DNA from: Casuarius casuarius | Lineage: Eukaryota; Chordata; Aves; Casuariiformes; Casuariidae | Assembly: GCA_003342895.1 (NCBI GenBank) | Contig: PTFA01000230.1 | Span: 1,254,966 to 1,318,965, forward strand | DNA length: 64,000 nt | Reading direction: 5' to 3' | Part shown: positions 37,301 through 52,300 of the stretch, piece after piece | How positions within the stretch are numbered: position 1 is the first letter of the stretch | How the letters are laid out: the number at the start of each line of letters is the position of its first letter | The notes under the pieces: model-generated | Seen by the model: the letters and a program-made list of their open reading frames with translations, nothing else | Database searches by the model: none | What the model was told of the DNA's origin: nothing | Position numbers and translations under genes: made by a program

Positions 37301-40300
37301 TAGGCATCCTAGGAAATTTAAACTCTTTAACAGAAGAACTCTCGTTAAATTAAAAATCCCATTACACTCTGGCTATGCTATGTTTGTACAAGGTGGTACA
37401 GTGCCACTTTCATATTCATACACAAGTGAAGGGGAACTTGTGAGTCTTATTTTCTCCTTTGGAAAGGTTCAACTAGAATATGTATGCATTTAAACAAAGT
37501 CACATCAAGAACAGTTTATATTTGAAAGCTGAAATGTGGTTTCAGCACAAATTCTTAGGGACGTGGGATTGGTTCTGCAAACTATTTCGTTTATAGTTGC
37601 TAAGCACAAGTTGTCACAAGCAAAAAGCAACTTGAGAAAATCATGATGGATCACATCTAGTTTGTTAGTCTTTCAGTACAGCTTAAATGTCGTGAGTGTG
37701 TTGAATTTTTTTGCCTACTTCATCTGGGAAGGTGTTCCAAAATCTAATGTGTTCTCCAAAGTCATATTTTGGTTGATGGAGAAAATTTAGGCTGTCAGTC
37801 TTTCCCTCCAAATATCCTAGAACACTTCCTCCAATCCTGATGATTATTCTTTGCAAATTGTAGTTGTGTTCCATTTCCATGTTGGTATTTTTTGTTGTTG
37901 TAGAGCAGAGCTATCTATGTATGATTATTTCTCCTAGCTCTCTCTAAATTGGTGTGGGACATTCTTTTTTTGTAGGAGATTCATCTTAAGAGCTATAGTC
38001 CTTTACCAGGTATATCATAGCTATTTCTTTAACATGTATGTGTACCTGCTTTTCTGACTCATAGACCTTTAAAAATGTTTCTTTCAAATACATGAACTTG
38101 ATCTGGGAAACCCTTAATTGTCATTTTGGTGTAGCTTTTCTCATTAGCAGGGCTCAGTAAGATCAGCCTTATTTTGCGTGTGCTATCAGACTATCACACA
38201 AATTAGTTACAGTCTTTTCACAAGTAAGCAACTAAAAAGTTATACGAAGATGCTTATTGTATTATGTGATTTAGAAAGTGTTTACTAAGAAAATAACAGG
38301 CCAGATAGGCCAGAACCCCTGCTGCTTGGTTTAATTTCTTGGAAAATAGAATTGCCTTGTCAGATCCTCATGTCTCTTTGTCTGTTAGCTTGGCTGACAG
38401 TTTTGACAGTGACTTTGCTGCAGAGGAGATGTTCAACAGGAAGTTTGTTTCATCAGCTGAAGGGAGCTGTAAACTGAGCTGAGGGGAACTGGGCTCACCT
38501 CAACTTGACCCACTTGTCAACATCAGGGACTTAAGCTGATTTATTTCCCATAATTCTAATTGCAACCTAGAGACTAGCATTCCCAAAAGGGCTGATGTTT
38601 ATATGATTGTAGAGATGTAATGTTTTATTGTCATGAGCAAATGATGTCCCGCCCAGAAGTCTTTGGAAAGCTAGGAAATGAGTTTACTTATACTTTTTCT
38701 TTTACTATACTTTTACTATTTTTTTTTAATATAATTAGTTTTGAAATGTTAGGCTGCGGAGTTCCCTTTTATTTAAGTAAAAGGGAAAAAAATAGGGAAA
38801 TGGCCACTTCACTTGCTCAATTATGCGAAAACATGCAAGTATTTGAGAATCGTATTGTCCAGGAAGGAAGATACTGCATTGTTTTTTTGAAACATGGATG
38901 TGTTGAACAAATTTGAGGTTTATATTTGATACTCTGGTTTGTCATGGCAACAGTTCTTCTGGTGCAGTGCAGTTAAAAATGCCTTTTAAATGATTTTCAG
39001 AAAAACCCTATAGGAAAGAGTCACTGCTATCATAGCTCTATTCCTTTTCTCCTTTCCACCTGGAAGGCCATATGGTCTTTGGGAAAGCCAGTATGATGGA
39101 GTACTTTGACCGTAATTGGCCTTTTGTCCAGTATCTTGCCTAATACATAAGGTGGGATAATGTTTGCCAGGGTGGAATGATCCTCTGTCTGGCTAATGCA
39201 TGCTGCTGCTTCCTGTAGAATATTTCTGCATGCCATCCCATAAGGCCAGTTCTAGGATGAACATGTCAGTGATCCAGGGTCTGGTTCAGTATGAGTAAAC
39301 ATGTTGTACTGGCATTGTGTCTGTTTAATGCATTTTCTGTAAAACTAAAACAAAAGAAACCACTGCATCTTTATTCAATTCTGAGTCAGATTGGGAATTT
39401 GGGAAACTAAAAGCTGATGTTTGTCATATAAGTGTTCCTTTGCTTCTGTTTCTTAAGTGTACTTCAAAAGCAGTTTTTGATTAGACTTAACATTTTTCTT
39501 GAACTCAGGTGCAGAGAGGAATGAGAAGTTATGTTTGAATTTAAAGAGCATGCATGCAACTAATTTTTCATTGCTGATTCCATTTGCGAATAAATTAGTC
39601 AAGCGATGACTAATTTTAAAGTGGGTTTTTTTGAATTGTTACTCTTACCTCAGTTCACTGTCTCTTTTATCTTTTTGTCTGTTTGTCCAACAAAATGTTA
39701 GTCCATGACTGTTTTTGCTAGGTACTAAGGTGTCAGACTGTTATGCCAGCTTTTGTTCTTGTCACAGTTTTGTTTTTTAGTATATCTGATTTACGTTTGA
39801 TTGCTCATTTCATTTTCACTTTACTCTACAGTCTCCAATGTATTTTCCCCAATAGTGTGAATTTTCATTAATTGTATTGAATAAATCAAATTCTGACATA
39901 TGATTACTACTTACATGTTATACAGCTGACTTCAAATAGCTAGAGTAGTTCTTTGAGTGCTCTCAGTGGTGTGTGTCCATTAATGTTGTTTTTCTCATCC
40001 TGCTTCAAGCAGTAGAAAACGGTCATCTTGGGGTAAAAAACTGCACTTTTATTGGTAGAAATTTTCATTACACTAATTCGGAGAGGTCAGAAACAACAGG
40101 GCCATGGGAACAAGTTGCCCCAAGATATATTAGGATACAGCATGTATCCGACGTATTTTACAGCGTTAGCCACCTTAAGGTAACAGTTTGTATGCATGTA
40201 TGTGCCCCACAGTAGATGCAAGGTAGCTTACTTCAATTTATGAATTAAGAACATGCCTCCAAGTAGTCATGAAGGAATATGCTCTAAGCTCACTCTCTAG

Positions 40301-43300
40301 CTTTCCAATTGGATGCTCATGTCTGAAGGCTCAAGATATCTTTGTGCTGTATTATACACCGAAGCTGAATAAGAAGCAACTTCCCCTTTGTATCTACATA
40401 TTTTATCTTTATGTTTATTGGCCTTCTCACATACGCACAGTGACGAAAGAATAGCCATGCTAATTTAAGTTTGCTTATTGAAAACCTGTGTTCTGATATT
40501 GCACTGCTAGATGACAAGGAGAGAGAGTTTGCTACAAGCAATATATGCTGAAAGAGAGATGACCCAATAAAGAATCACCAGTGAAGTATGTAACTGGGTA
40601 GTAGGTAGTATACTCTCAGCTGGATGCTTCCTCTTCATGCAATGCCCATGATCAGTTTCCATAGCAGACCAATCATTACTGTAATACAACTGTGAATAAG
40701 TAAAAATTTATGCTACCCTGATTGACAAAAGACTCAAACTTTCCTTTCATAGAGGTGCTGGGATAGCAGTTTCTAATTTTTTTTTCCAATGTCTCAAGCA
40801 AGAGATGGCCTAATATGAAAAAGTGGAAAACATCTCAGTAGAAATTGTCTTGGTCCATGGTGAAATTTCTGTGCCCAAGCCTGTACCTGTCCTAATGCTA
40901 ACTGCTTATATGGTTTCTCCCAGATCAGTAATCATCTTTACAGATGTCAGGTGGTGACTAATTACTAGCAGCTGTTAGCAACCACATGCCTGTCATGTTT
41001 TGTGACATTGTGTTTTTCAGATAAATTTTATTGGTATTTTATTTGAAAAATATTAAAAGTTAAAAAGGAAGATTAGTTTTGGAATTAGTTTTCCAATAGC
41101 TGATAGTGCAGTTGATGGCAAGTGTGCAGAAAAAGACCTAAGATGAAACTTGATTCAGATTTGACCTACACACCATCTAAACAGCTTAATTTCATGTTGC
41201 ATCATTCCATTTTGATTTCAATACTGTTTTCAGATTGCATGCAATGTTTAAAAGCTGCTTTTATTCCTACTGCTAGCCTTCATAGATCCAAGAGGTTACC
41301 AGTGTGTAGGTAATAAGAGAATAGCATTTCCCATTCTCGAGTACCCTGGCACGGCCTCAGTCCGACCATGGAATTTTTAGTGGATCCATAAGCAGATCCA
41401 CATTTTTATGGTCTATTTCTGAGATATTTCCCTAGAAACCTCACACTTGCTTAAATACAGTGCTTCGTGAGAGCAAAGTTTTAAGGCCTCACAATTTTGT
41501 TAGACTATGATGTTTGGTCTCCTATTTCCATAAAACCTTCCCTCCTAGCATCGTACTTTAATCTTTTTTATATAATTTTAGGTCTGTCCATTTTATTAGA
41601 TTTTTGCCACTGTGTTGGGGAAACAAACTTGAAAAAGTAAATGCTAGAGAAATAAAGCATGAAAAAGTGGTTAAAGGGAATACATTTACTTCAATATTTT
41701 ATAGTTTTTGCTTAGCTTGGCAATATTTCACAGAGTAAAGCCGCTTTTGCCCTGCAGTTCACAAAAATATCCAGAAATCGCTGAAAAATTAATACTTAGC
41801 AGTACTGTTCATTGGCCATAGTAACAAACGTTTAGGTCCTTTATGTTTTTATAGTGTAATGTGTTATCAACTCTGATCATGACTAACTGTCTTTGTGTTG
41901 CTTTGCTCATTATATACAGTTATGCACTCCTGTGAAATTCAGGAAGAGTTCTTAAATCATTGAGAGGAATTCTCAAATTCAGAAAAATTCCCTTCAAATT
42001 ACAGAAAATATTTAATCTTTGTCACAAGGCAAACAAAGGCATTTCAATTCATGCATTTGCTGGAATCCTGGAAGCATGTTCACATGTGTTGTTCTTCCTT
42101 CTATTACTATGCTTCAGTGCTAAGTTCTTTATGGTTACCACATTAACATCTTCAGAACTACTTTGCTGAATCAATCTTTCCTTTTCGTCATTTTTTCTCT
42201 TGTTTTCTGCATCTGATTAAAAAGGTTTGATATGTTTTGAGTATGTTTTTTTCTTTAACTGTATTTCTGTGCAAATGGACAAGATTTTCGGATATGCTAA
42301 ATGCATGTTTCTACTGTTTTCTAATGAAAAGAGGGATAAAACTCGCATCTGTTTTGCTTTGAGCAGAGTTAGGTGTAGGAAGTTTTGAGAATACTACTTC
42401 TTGGTGCTTATCTCAAAATGCATCTAAGAAAAATTCTAATGAGTAAATCAAAAATGAAATTTGCAAGTCAAAAATTGCATGACCATGACAAGCATGGTTT
42501 AATTTGTTACAGATTTACAGTTGCCCAGGTAGCAAAACCATGTCCTTCCTTAGAAGAAATCAAATTGTTTTCTACACAAGCAGCAATAAATTTAACTGCA
42601 CTTTATTTTGCTACAGACCTATACTTTGGTTTATTTGCCAGATTAAACTACTGCTTGTGTTTAGACAAAATTTTGAAGTATTTGGTCACAGTGTAGAGCT
42701 TGTGAGCTCTTAAGCTCTGTCACTTCACTATTAAAAGTTAGTGTTTCACTGAAGCTGTGAATTTTGCAAGCCTTCAAATACTCTGACTTAGCTGGGAAAC
42801 TGGAAACACCTATTGGCAAGGATAGTACAGAAAGCAGTTAATTTTCTGGACGTGGTCAAAGCGTGTAGATCCAGACCATCCTCACCTCATTCATTGTATG
42901 CTTGTTACCATAAAGTTTCTTGTAATTGTAAATGGGCTCTGCTAAGTTTGGAAATGCTGAGAAGTGACCTCAACTGCTATTCCAGCTTGTATAGTTCACA
43001 TCAAGTAAGTCCAGGTGACTTGCAGTTCAAGAATAAAATCCTGCCCATCGCTCTCTTTTTCAGGCCTTCAGAGGGAGCCCTAAAACTTTCTCCTTACTCT
43101 TCTTACCCTCAACTCTTTAGTGGCTGCAGTATGAGGCTGCAGCTGAAGTTAATCTAACTGCTGGCTGCTGACAGAGATGTAGGCTTGGTTTCCACCTGCC
43201 CTTAGCCATATGCTCCTTTCTCTTCTCTTGCATTGCAATGGTGCAGCTGTGGCTTTGTTTAGACAAGCTCACTGATGAATAAAAAAAACCCTCTTGCTGA

Positions 43301-46300
43301 GTTAGTTTTCCACCAGAGCAGCTCACTGCTTCTGCCTTGCATTTGTGTGATTTGCTAGATCCATTGCAAGGAAGCATGCAGGTTGGAAATGGGGATAAAG
43401 GGAATCATCCCAAACTACAACAGCCCACCATTACATGGTTTTAGTCTAAGATGAAAGAATAACATGAATATCTCTAAATTCCTTCCCACCAGATTACTCA
43501 ACAGATATTTTTCTTGACTGCATATAGTTTTGCCTGTCTAAACTTATAAGTCAGAGGGTTCCCTATGGAAGGAACATTTACTTAACTTTCTAAAAATTAC
43601 TTCATGCAAACAAAGTTTAGACTTTCTAATAAAGCATTTTTCACTCTGAAAACTTAAAAATTTTTCTTTTTTTGTAGCCCAACTTCGTCATACATATCCA
43701 TGCCTTATTGCTATATCTGAATTTAATGGGTAAAAATAGCCTCAGTACATGAAGAAAGTAAGTAGCTTGTTAAATATGTAGCAAGGAATTCAGCAAGTCC
43801 CCTTACGTGTACTGATAGTAATTTAGGTAGGTCTACACTTCTTCACTATGTCCTAAGATAGCTCAATTGAGACAGTGGTCCAAAAATCCCTTTTGGTTTA
43901 ACCCTGTCTGTTATGTGTGTTTAAGATGCCTTTACTTATACCACACAGTGCTTTCCTCCTTCCTGGAACTTAATACTGTATTGAAAAAAAAAAAAAAGGC
44001 ATAAACATTTTTCCCCTTATAGACATCTTGTTCTCTGCTGGAATACCTGTGCACTGGCTTAATGTGATAACTCTTCCTGGGTTTACAACAACACTGTGTT
44101 CAAGCAGAGAATCTCAAATGCTTTATGCTAATCCACTAACTTTAAAAGCTACCAGTGTGAAAAATGTAATGTTCCATTTCCTAAAAGGAAGAGGAGGGAA
44201 TCGTATGGCTACTGCATTTTCTTACCTAATGGAGATGATGAAGAGAACTGCTTTGGAGAAGATGCATTTTAAAAATTCCAGGAACTGATTCATGATCATG
44301 ATACAGTTTCTGAATAAGCTGCTTTCAAAATAAAAAAACCTGCTGTTCATGGCTTAATATTATTTAAACTGGTAACATGTTAAATTACAGTCTTTCAGAA
44401 CTTACTGTTCTGTCCATTAAAGGAAATCTCGACTATATTTTGCATATATTTTACAATAAATACTGTTTCTGATGGAGGTTTAGATACTATGGTTCAGTTG
44501 TGGAAGTTTTGAGTTGTGTCCCCTTCAAGAGTAACATTTTAATTATTTGGTCAGCAATTAATGCTATGTAATTAATACTTCCAAAGTATTGCATTTTAAA
44601 AATCTTTGAGACAATAAATAACATTTTTTTTTATCCACAGCCATGCAGAAAATATCTTTTGAAAATACGCTTAAGAACATGATTTGAATATATTTAAATT
44701 CAAATCATTACCATCTGACAATGTTCCAATTATATTTACAACACTTGGTTCAAAAATACTTGCATATGTTTTGATTGCTGTTCTGATGAACTTACTGTTC
44801 AGTGTGTAACTTAGATTGCAGTTCTGTGACTGTATTACACATGACGAGAACTCATGCATATAAATGAAATTATATCATTAGAACCTGTAATGTTTTTGTT
44901 ATAAAGTTATGAATATATATTCTCAAAAGTAAACAATGTGCATGTTACCTATAAAATATGTGCTATGATTCAAGAATACATAGTCTTTAAAATAGTTTTC
45001 TATTCCCGAACACACGCAAGAATTTAAGTGTGGATTACCTTAAGAAATATGGTGTCCTAAATCAGTTTTTTTTCCTGTAGTGAAATAAATAAAGAGGCTC
45101 TCTTGCATTTTCAAAAAAACAAAGCTTCCTGAAATATTGTGTTTAGGCTCTATTTGAAGGGTTGTGTTTGTCTGAGAATAACGGAATTTTCTCTTCTTTT
45201 GCCCTCTCTTTTTTGCCATCTTTCTTTTTAAATGAAAACTCCTTCTTTCAAAGAGGCTGGATACTATGATAAAGCACCAGCCTGTTTCAGAATAGCCACC
45301 ATCTCTCTCTCTTTACAGTAGGACTGAGGCCACAGGCTCGCCTTACTAAAGGAAGTTAGTTCGTCTCTGTTCTCTTGTTCCTCTTAGGCTGGGTCTGCGT
45401 AGCATGGGCAAGTAGGAATAGATTTGTAGAGGAAGACAGTGATGAGAACCTGATGTACACGTTGTTTGCCCTCCAGGGTGCTTCTTCAGACTAGCTTAAG
45501 TATCACCCTGTGGACTGAATGCCAAGTATCTGTTGGAGCACATTAAGTATGCTCCTGTGGTGCATCATCTAGGTTGGTTTCAACTTAAAAGAATCCAGCT
45601 CAAACACTCCAAGATTGCTTTGTCGTGCAAACCGAAGCAAGATAATTGGGGACAACTGGGAGACTGGTTTCAAGAATGTATTTGTGTTCTGGACTAAAAT
45701 GTATCACTATTCACTTTCTTAAAAGCACAGAGCACCACTGTCTTCATGGGTAGCTTCACTTCATTCTTCTGAGAACTAGTGGGAAGGAGTAGCAATTTTT
45801 TAGAAGGCTTCTCGGCTGAAGCTGATGGGAAACTTTTTTTTTTTTTTTTTTTTTTTAAGTAAGTAACAGGAGCTGATGGCTACTTGATAGAGATTTTATG
45901 TATGTTAATAGATTAAAAATTTTAAAGGGAAATTATATGATTTTAAAATAATTACTTTATCTATGCAGGATGCATGTATGCAAGATTACTAGAAATCTTC
46001 TTTAAAAAAACAAAAACCCAATGATTTTTGCCAGTTGCATTCAACAGAGAGGAAGAGGAAAGGGAGACTGAGTAAGAGACAGGAAGTAGAAGAAAGCAAT
46101 ATCTGAACTCCCTTTGCTGCTCGTATTTCCAGAGTGGTATAGTGTAGTCAGAGTGCTGGTAAATCTGTCCCTTTCTTACAAAGAAATTATGATGAAAACA
46201 ACAAATTAATGCTGATACTAAATTTTTCCACATCCATTAGTAATACCATATGGAAACAAGAATTTGGGCTCTGGGCATTTTAGGACAGGGAAAAATAGCA

Positions 46301-49300
46301 TCTTCTGAAAACAAGGCAACACTTCCCCCCTGCCCCCCCCATTTTCGTGTGGTTTTCAGCAAAAGCACCACAATGCTTTTGTGTAGTGGTTAATGCAGGG
46401 TGTTGCTGCAAGGTACACTGAAATTGCGCGAGTGCTTTGTGATTGCATTCTTACAGATGAAAACAACTTATTTTGGGAGGTTTCTAACACTTGATTTTGA
46501 GGTCATTTGGATTCCCTATGACTCTTTTTCTACCCTTTAATTATTGGTGATACCTTTTCTGTGAGATCAGTCTAAAAGGCCAATTTTGCCCTACAAAGCA
46601 AAAGTATTTTGTATTTGAATGATGCTTACTTTTCAAAATACTAAATAGAATTAATACATGTACTACAAGATAGCTAATCAGGATTATTCTGCCCAGGTTT
46701 TACTTTTTCTTAAGGGTTGTCTTGTTCAGGGGCGTACAGGAAGTCTGTGTTAAAGTAATGGTTAAAATTCTGCAGCGTCTGGCTCTCAGCCCTGTGCTCC
46801 ACTAGACTATGCTGCCATGAAACATGTTTGTATTTTTTATGTCTAACAAGAAAAATAACACTTTATTTTAAATTTGAAAAAATGTTTAAAAGTGTCACTT
46901 TGATGTAATGTATTCCCGCCTATTAAAATGTTCTGCATTTTAACTAGACACTTTATTCCAGCAATCCATCAAAAACTGGAAGCGGATGGAACGGAAAAAG
47001 TCGAAGGATCCATGACGCAAAAACTGGAGAATGTACTGAACAGTAAGTTTTGTCCGTCTACCAGCAACTATTTATGGACTTTGGACTTTATAACAAGTTT
47101 TAATATATTTCTTGGAATACAGTAGAAAGCAGAAAACAGTACACTCTCTCTTGCCATTTCCCTTTTGATGGTAGTGGTTTTAGGGTATGCTACTACACCT
47201 TTTGAAAAAAGTGGCAACTTTTGCCCTGAATTTTAGTGGACAAAGGATTGAGTTTGTGATAACAAAGAGAATAAAATCCAAAATAAAAGAAGCTTACAGC
47301 ACTTAATTTAAATGAATTTTGGTGGCATCTCAATTTTAAGTGTGCAAAGAAAACAAAAGAGAGAGCTGTAGAAGGGTGAGCAAAACTAAGTACCAAGATT
47401 GTAAAAACTTTTAGCAAAGGAGAAAAATACAAATTCCGTTTGCAATAGCAAGATCTATTAACAGGATATTTTTCACTTAATGTGCTGTCATTCAAACTAC
47501 TTGAAATTAGTATTCTTTTAGAAACTTTTGAAAAGCTCTCAATACCCTCTTTTCTGTGTTTCTGTGTATTGGTTGTAAGATTTTGTTGAGAAAGATTACT
47601 TGAATTTACTGCATTTTGGTATGTGTTTCATCAGATCAAAAAGTTACTTTTTTAATTCTGGGAATTTTGCCAAGATAGTTTTACTTTGTTTCATTGTGAT
47701 TTTTTTCACAGAGGAAGGGATGTTTCCCTTAGTGCTGTATCAATAAGCAGGAATGACATCCAGATAGCTGACTCTGTGTTGGAAAGTCTGAGTGTATTTT
47801 ATGAAAAAGGGAAAGTGACATGGAAGTTCACTGTTTTTGTTCTCTTGTATGAATAAAGCAGTGACTGTTTGTGTGTGGAGCAGAAGGAAAGCAGGGTTGT
47901 TTGTTTGTTTGTTTTTTGTGAACAGCCTTAGTTTTGGTCATTACTAATACATTAATGTTCACAGCAAAGGTGTAGTTTCGAACATTGTTCTTCCCCATCC
48001 TGTTGTCGCCTGCAGTGCAGAACCTGACATACATATACGTGCTGTCTGAATGGCTTGTGTGCCAAAATCTGCTTGAAACAAATAAGGTAGAGGAAAAAGA
48101 CAATTAGTGACATTTGTAGATGCAGTCCTCAGTGCTCTGTATCAATACCATGCCATGCACTAAGCACAGATCCTTTGGAGAGCACTTTTCCTTTGACAAA
48201 AACACATAACAGATTTTAACATATATGAGTGAAACCATGAAATCTTGCAGGGTCGTGACTTTGTCTTTCACAGACTAGTATGAGACAGACCTACCTGTAA
48301 TATACAATCACTTTTTCATTTGATAAATGCTGGCTGAAATCTGTATGCAAATGGTTAGGATCATCTTTTGCAGGCTGGCCCTTTAGAGCAGCTTGTGCCA
48401 GCCACTTCAGAGTGGTGTTAGATTTAGCTCGGCTGTGAAAAGAATTGGCTCCTTTTCCTCCTGATACTTTGCAAGTCATGACTGGTGGGAGGCAGAGGGG
48501 TAGGAATACAGGGATTTAAAAAGAGTAAACAATATTATGCAAAGTAGTTTAGGATGAAAGCCTCGTTTCTTTTCAGGCCATTCGAAAGTGTCCTTAGTTA
48601 CTGTTCTACAAAGAATTGACTTTCAAGTGCTTCTCTAATCCACGAGTTAAAGGGCCTGTTTTCAAAAATATCCTCAAATCGTTAATCAAATGTTGCATTT
48701 TATTTACTGTGGGTGCATATTTTGAGAGAGATAGTTTGTGAGCCTGATCAGAGAGTCCTAAGAGTAAGGATGTTTTCTACAGCATCTGAATATATTAAAA
48801 TAGTTTGCCAAATTGTTGGATTGAAACTGCATAGGATAGTAGAAGCAGAATCTGGTGTTATAGATGTAATTATAAGTGTTTGGAGCTGCAATTAAATATC
48901 TTAAATAAGATATTAAATAGATATATATGTGTATGTATTTATGAAAATATGTGGTGTGGTATAATTAATTTCACAAAGGATGGTGTCTTAAAAGAGGTCA
49001 ATCTAATTCTCTCCATTATGTGGTGTTTCTGTCAGGCTCTATGAAAGACAACTGTTGGATAATTAGAGCTTTATTTTGAGGTAAAAAGAAAATTTCTACG
49101 CAGCAGATGAATCCTCTGTTGTGAAAACACAGTTAATCAACATAGGACTCACATCTTTATCCATGAACTTTATTATTTATGTTTAGACTATTCATCAGTG
49201 ATCAAGAGATAAAAATTGTTAATATAGAAGGGATTTGGGAGGGAGGAAGGGAGGACATTTTACAGGTTTTTAAAGCTAAAATGAAAGACCTTTTCTGCAG

Positions 49301-52300
49301 AGTGATGCATTTGATTAAGACGTTTAGAGATTAAAACAAATTATTAAAGTAAAACAGAGTCCATAGAAAAAAATGTAAAATCATTTACTTGAATTGACGA
49401 TTTCTACAGCAAATTGTGTATTAAAGAAATGAGGACGTGTTTTGTTTTAAACTAAAGATGGATTATCACTGTGCAATTTCTGCAGTTCTCAATTACCTTT
49501 TAAAAAGTTTTGTTTTTTAATGAGTAAAGAAAAATGCTTTGTGAGTATAACTGTAATCACCAAAAACAGTACATTGCTTGTTATCTGGCTGTTAAAAGAA
49601 TAGACAAGAAACATATGAATTCAAACAAAACAAATTTTGTTTACTAGAAGGATTTATGAAACACGCATCTATTATAACCTCAAGAAAAAGAAACTCCAAC
49701 TTTATCTGTGGTCTGCATTTAAATGTCCAGCTAGCTGTTTCATTGTGTATTTCTCCTTAATGGATTAAAGTATTTTACGCTAAATAGTATGTAGTAGAAA
49801 TAGCAATCCTCACAAAACATTTTTTTTTACATCAGAGCTTCAAAATTTCAATGAAGTTTAAACATTATTTAGATATAATAATTATTTCACAAAGACTACT
49901 TTTAACATGAGCAGGCCACCCACAGTGTTGACTAGAGAAAATGGCATGCACGCCACCCAGTGAGACTGATGTAATTTTTTTCATCTTTGCTTAAAGTATA
50001 GTCACTAGACCAGATAATGTAGAAACTTTTACAGGCAGCGATCAAAAAGGCCAAAACAGTTCCACTTTTTTGTTTCTTTGGCTAATAAAAAATAAGGCAC
50101 AAGTTGAAAAATGCGAATATTCACATGCAATGTAAATCTTCCCTACTATAAATGAAATTCTGTTATACTGTGAAAGGAAATTATGGGGAATCTTTAGTAC
50201 AAGATAGCAAACTTTGTAGTCTGAATAAAAAAGGTTTTAAGAATGTATTTGTTGAAGAATATTCGTACATAACGTAGAAACTTTGTTGCATGAAATTGTT
50301 GACCAAGGGCTTGATCCTGTATGCAGTGAAGCCAGTAAGAGATTTAAAGTAATGTGAAGACAATTTATGTTTATTCTGTTACAATGACCAGCTAGTTATA
50401 GTCTCAATAACGTTATTGTCTGTGATTTAATCATTGGTACTTTGAATAATGACTCATTTAAATATCAAATAGTATTAATCATTCTTTAGATTTAATTTAA
50501 AAACACGAAAAAATTATGTTTACAAAACCTACAGTGATAACTCTTGAAGCTATGACATTAATTAACATAATGAAATTATACTGTTCTAAAAGGAAAACTT
50601 TGTATGACTTTTCTATATCCTGAGATGCATAATTTAGTTGTAAAATGTAGATCAGGAGCCAAAACAAACTATAAAATATCTGAAACGAAGTTAAGCATTT
50701 GAAGTAGGGGAGTGTGATTCTTTTTAATTGCACAGGGATCTTACCACATTAAAATGCTAAGTGGTTCACTTTGAAATAGTATTTCATAAATGTTAACACA
50801 AAAAAAGAATAAAAAGTTAGCAATAATTTTTCACTTGCTCTGAAAAAACTCGAATGAATGTGTCGGTCATTAAAATGAGGAAAATCTGTTTCTAATTTGT
50901 ACTGATTACCTACTTTACTTTTCTTGTTTTCATCCTTTTTAAAATAGGAGCCAGTAACACAGCAGATACCTTATTCCAAGAAGTGCTGGGTCGCAAGGAC
51001 AAAGCTGATTCAACGAGAAATGCACTTAATGTCCTTCAGCGTTTTAAATTTCTTTTCAATCTTCCCTTAAATATTGAAAGGAACATCCAAAAGGTATAAT
51101 CCTTTAAAAATATTTTTCTCCTTCCTAAAATTAGTCTACATTATCTTTTTCATGATAAATGCAAATTTTGTTTGTTTGTTTTTAAGGGTGATTATGACGT
51201 GGTTATTAACGACTATGAAAAAGCCAAGTCACTCTTTGGAAAGACAGAGGTTCAAGTATTCAAAAAATGTAAGATATGAGATCTATTATTTACTTACAGT
51301 ATTTTAACAAGGCTAAAAACATATAATAGTCTAAGGAGCTTTATGTGAGTTTCAGCTTCTGTTTATATGGAGTTCTCTTTCGATTCTGAACAATTACTCT
51401 AAACAATATTTTTGGCAGGTTTCTGACTGAGATATGTACTAGAAAATAACAAGTATAATATGCGATTGCAGCCAATTTTATTTATTTATTATTGAGGCTT
51501 TGTATTACCAGACATGTAACAGGTTTCAGTAACTGAAGGATATGACTTAGAGCGTCCCTCACTGGCATATTTTGGAAAGACTTCAAAATCAAATTTTCTG
51601 TTTTGTACTACTGTTGTATTCAAAATTTTCAGATGTAACTTGCTGTAAAATGAGTTATATCAATTCCTGCATTAAGTCCAGAAGGATCCGATGCCCTAGA
51701 AAAATAACTTAATTTTCAGTTCCCCGTACTGCTGACAGCACACATTGGATTTATTTCCTCTCCCTACTCCTAGATTACGCTGAAGTTGAAACCAGAATTG
51801 AAGCTTTAAGAGAACTTCTGTTGGATAAACTGCTTGAAACTCCATCAACATTGCATGATCAAAAACGTTATATAAGGTAATCATTCGACTAATATCTTCT
51901 TCAGACATATGATGTTGGATGTATATCTAAATCTGTTTCCTAACAGTGTAGTGAATATTCTTACTATGATTTAGCACAAATGTTTTAAAGCTATAAATAT
52001 AGTATTTTAAGATTTTATGAGTATATAAATAGTGGCAATAGATAGTACTTGATGGTTTATTGAATAATAAAGAACACTTCTAGAATGAGAACAATTTAAT
52101 GAAAGATAACTGGGATTTAATTTAATTTTTTTAGTCTTAAACTCATGTTTAGATTCTGATGCTTCCTCTAAACCATCGTATTACAAGTCTAGTCTGAAAC
52201 GATCACTCACAAGTTACAGATCTCAAAATAGATTCTTTATTAATGTGTGTTATATTTCATCTTGACTTGGTGTTGAAATGGAGTCATCGTGAGTCCAGTA

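Larger units (their letters stand above)
33380..46961 (+). other. EXOC2 intron between coding exons 5 and 6 (13.6 kb)
   Basis: Contains the second young CR1 (about 35055-36202). From 36203 to 46961 I see only AT-rich intronic sequence with short homopolymers (A13 at 43984, T23 at 45834). Short open frames on both strands have no recognisable domain. No RNA gene is evident. Confidence 0.88.

Noticed and set aside
37560..38110. Possible interspersed repeat (antisense LINE or DNA transposon)
   Set aside because: The texture suggests an old repeat, but I could not match any block to a known family with confidence.
45240..45660. Moderately GC-richer block suggestive of a repeat or conserved element
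   Set aside because: No terminal repeats, coding signal or recognisable family; left undescribed.
51094..51186. U12-type (minor) intron
   Set aside because: The donor GTATAATCC only superficially resembles the U12 donor RTATCCTT, and no clear U12 branch point precedes the acceptor.
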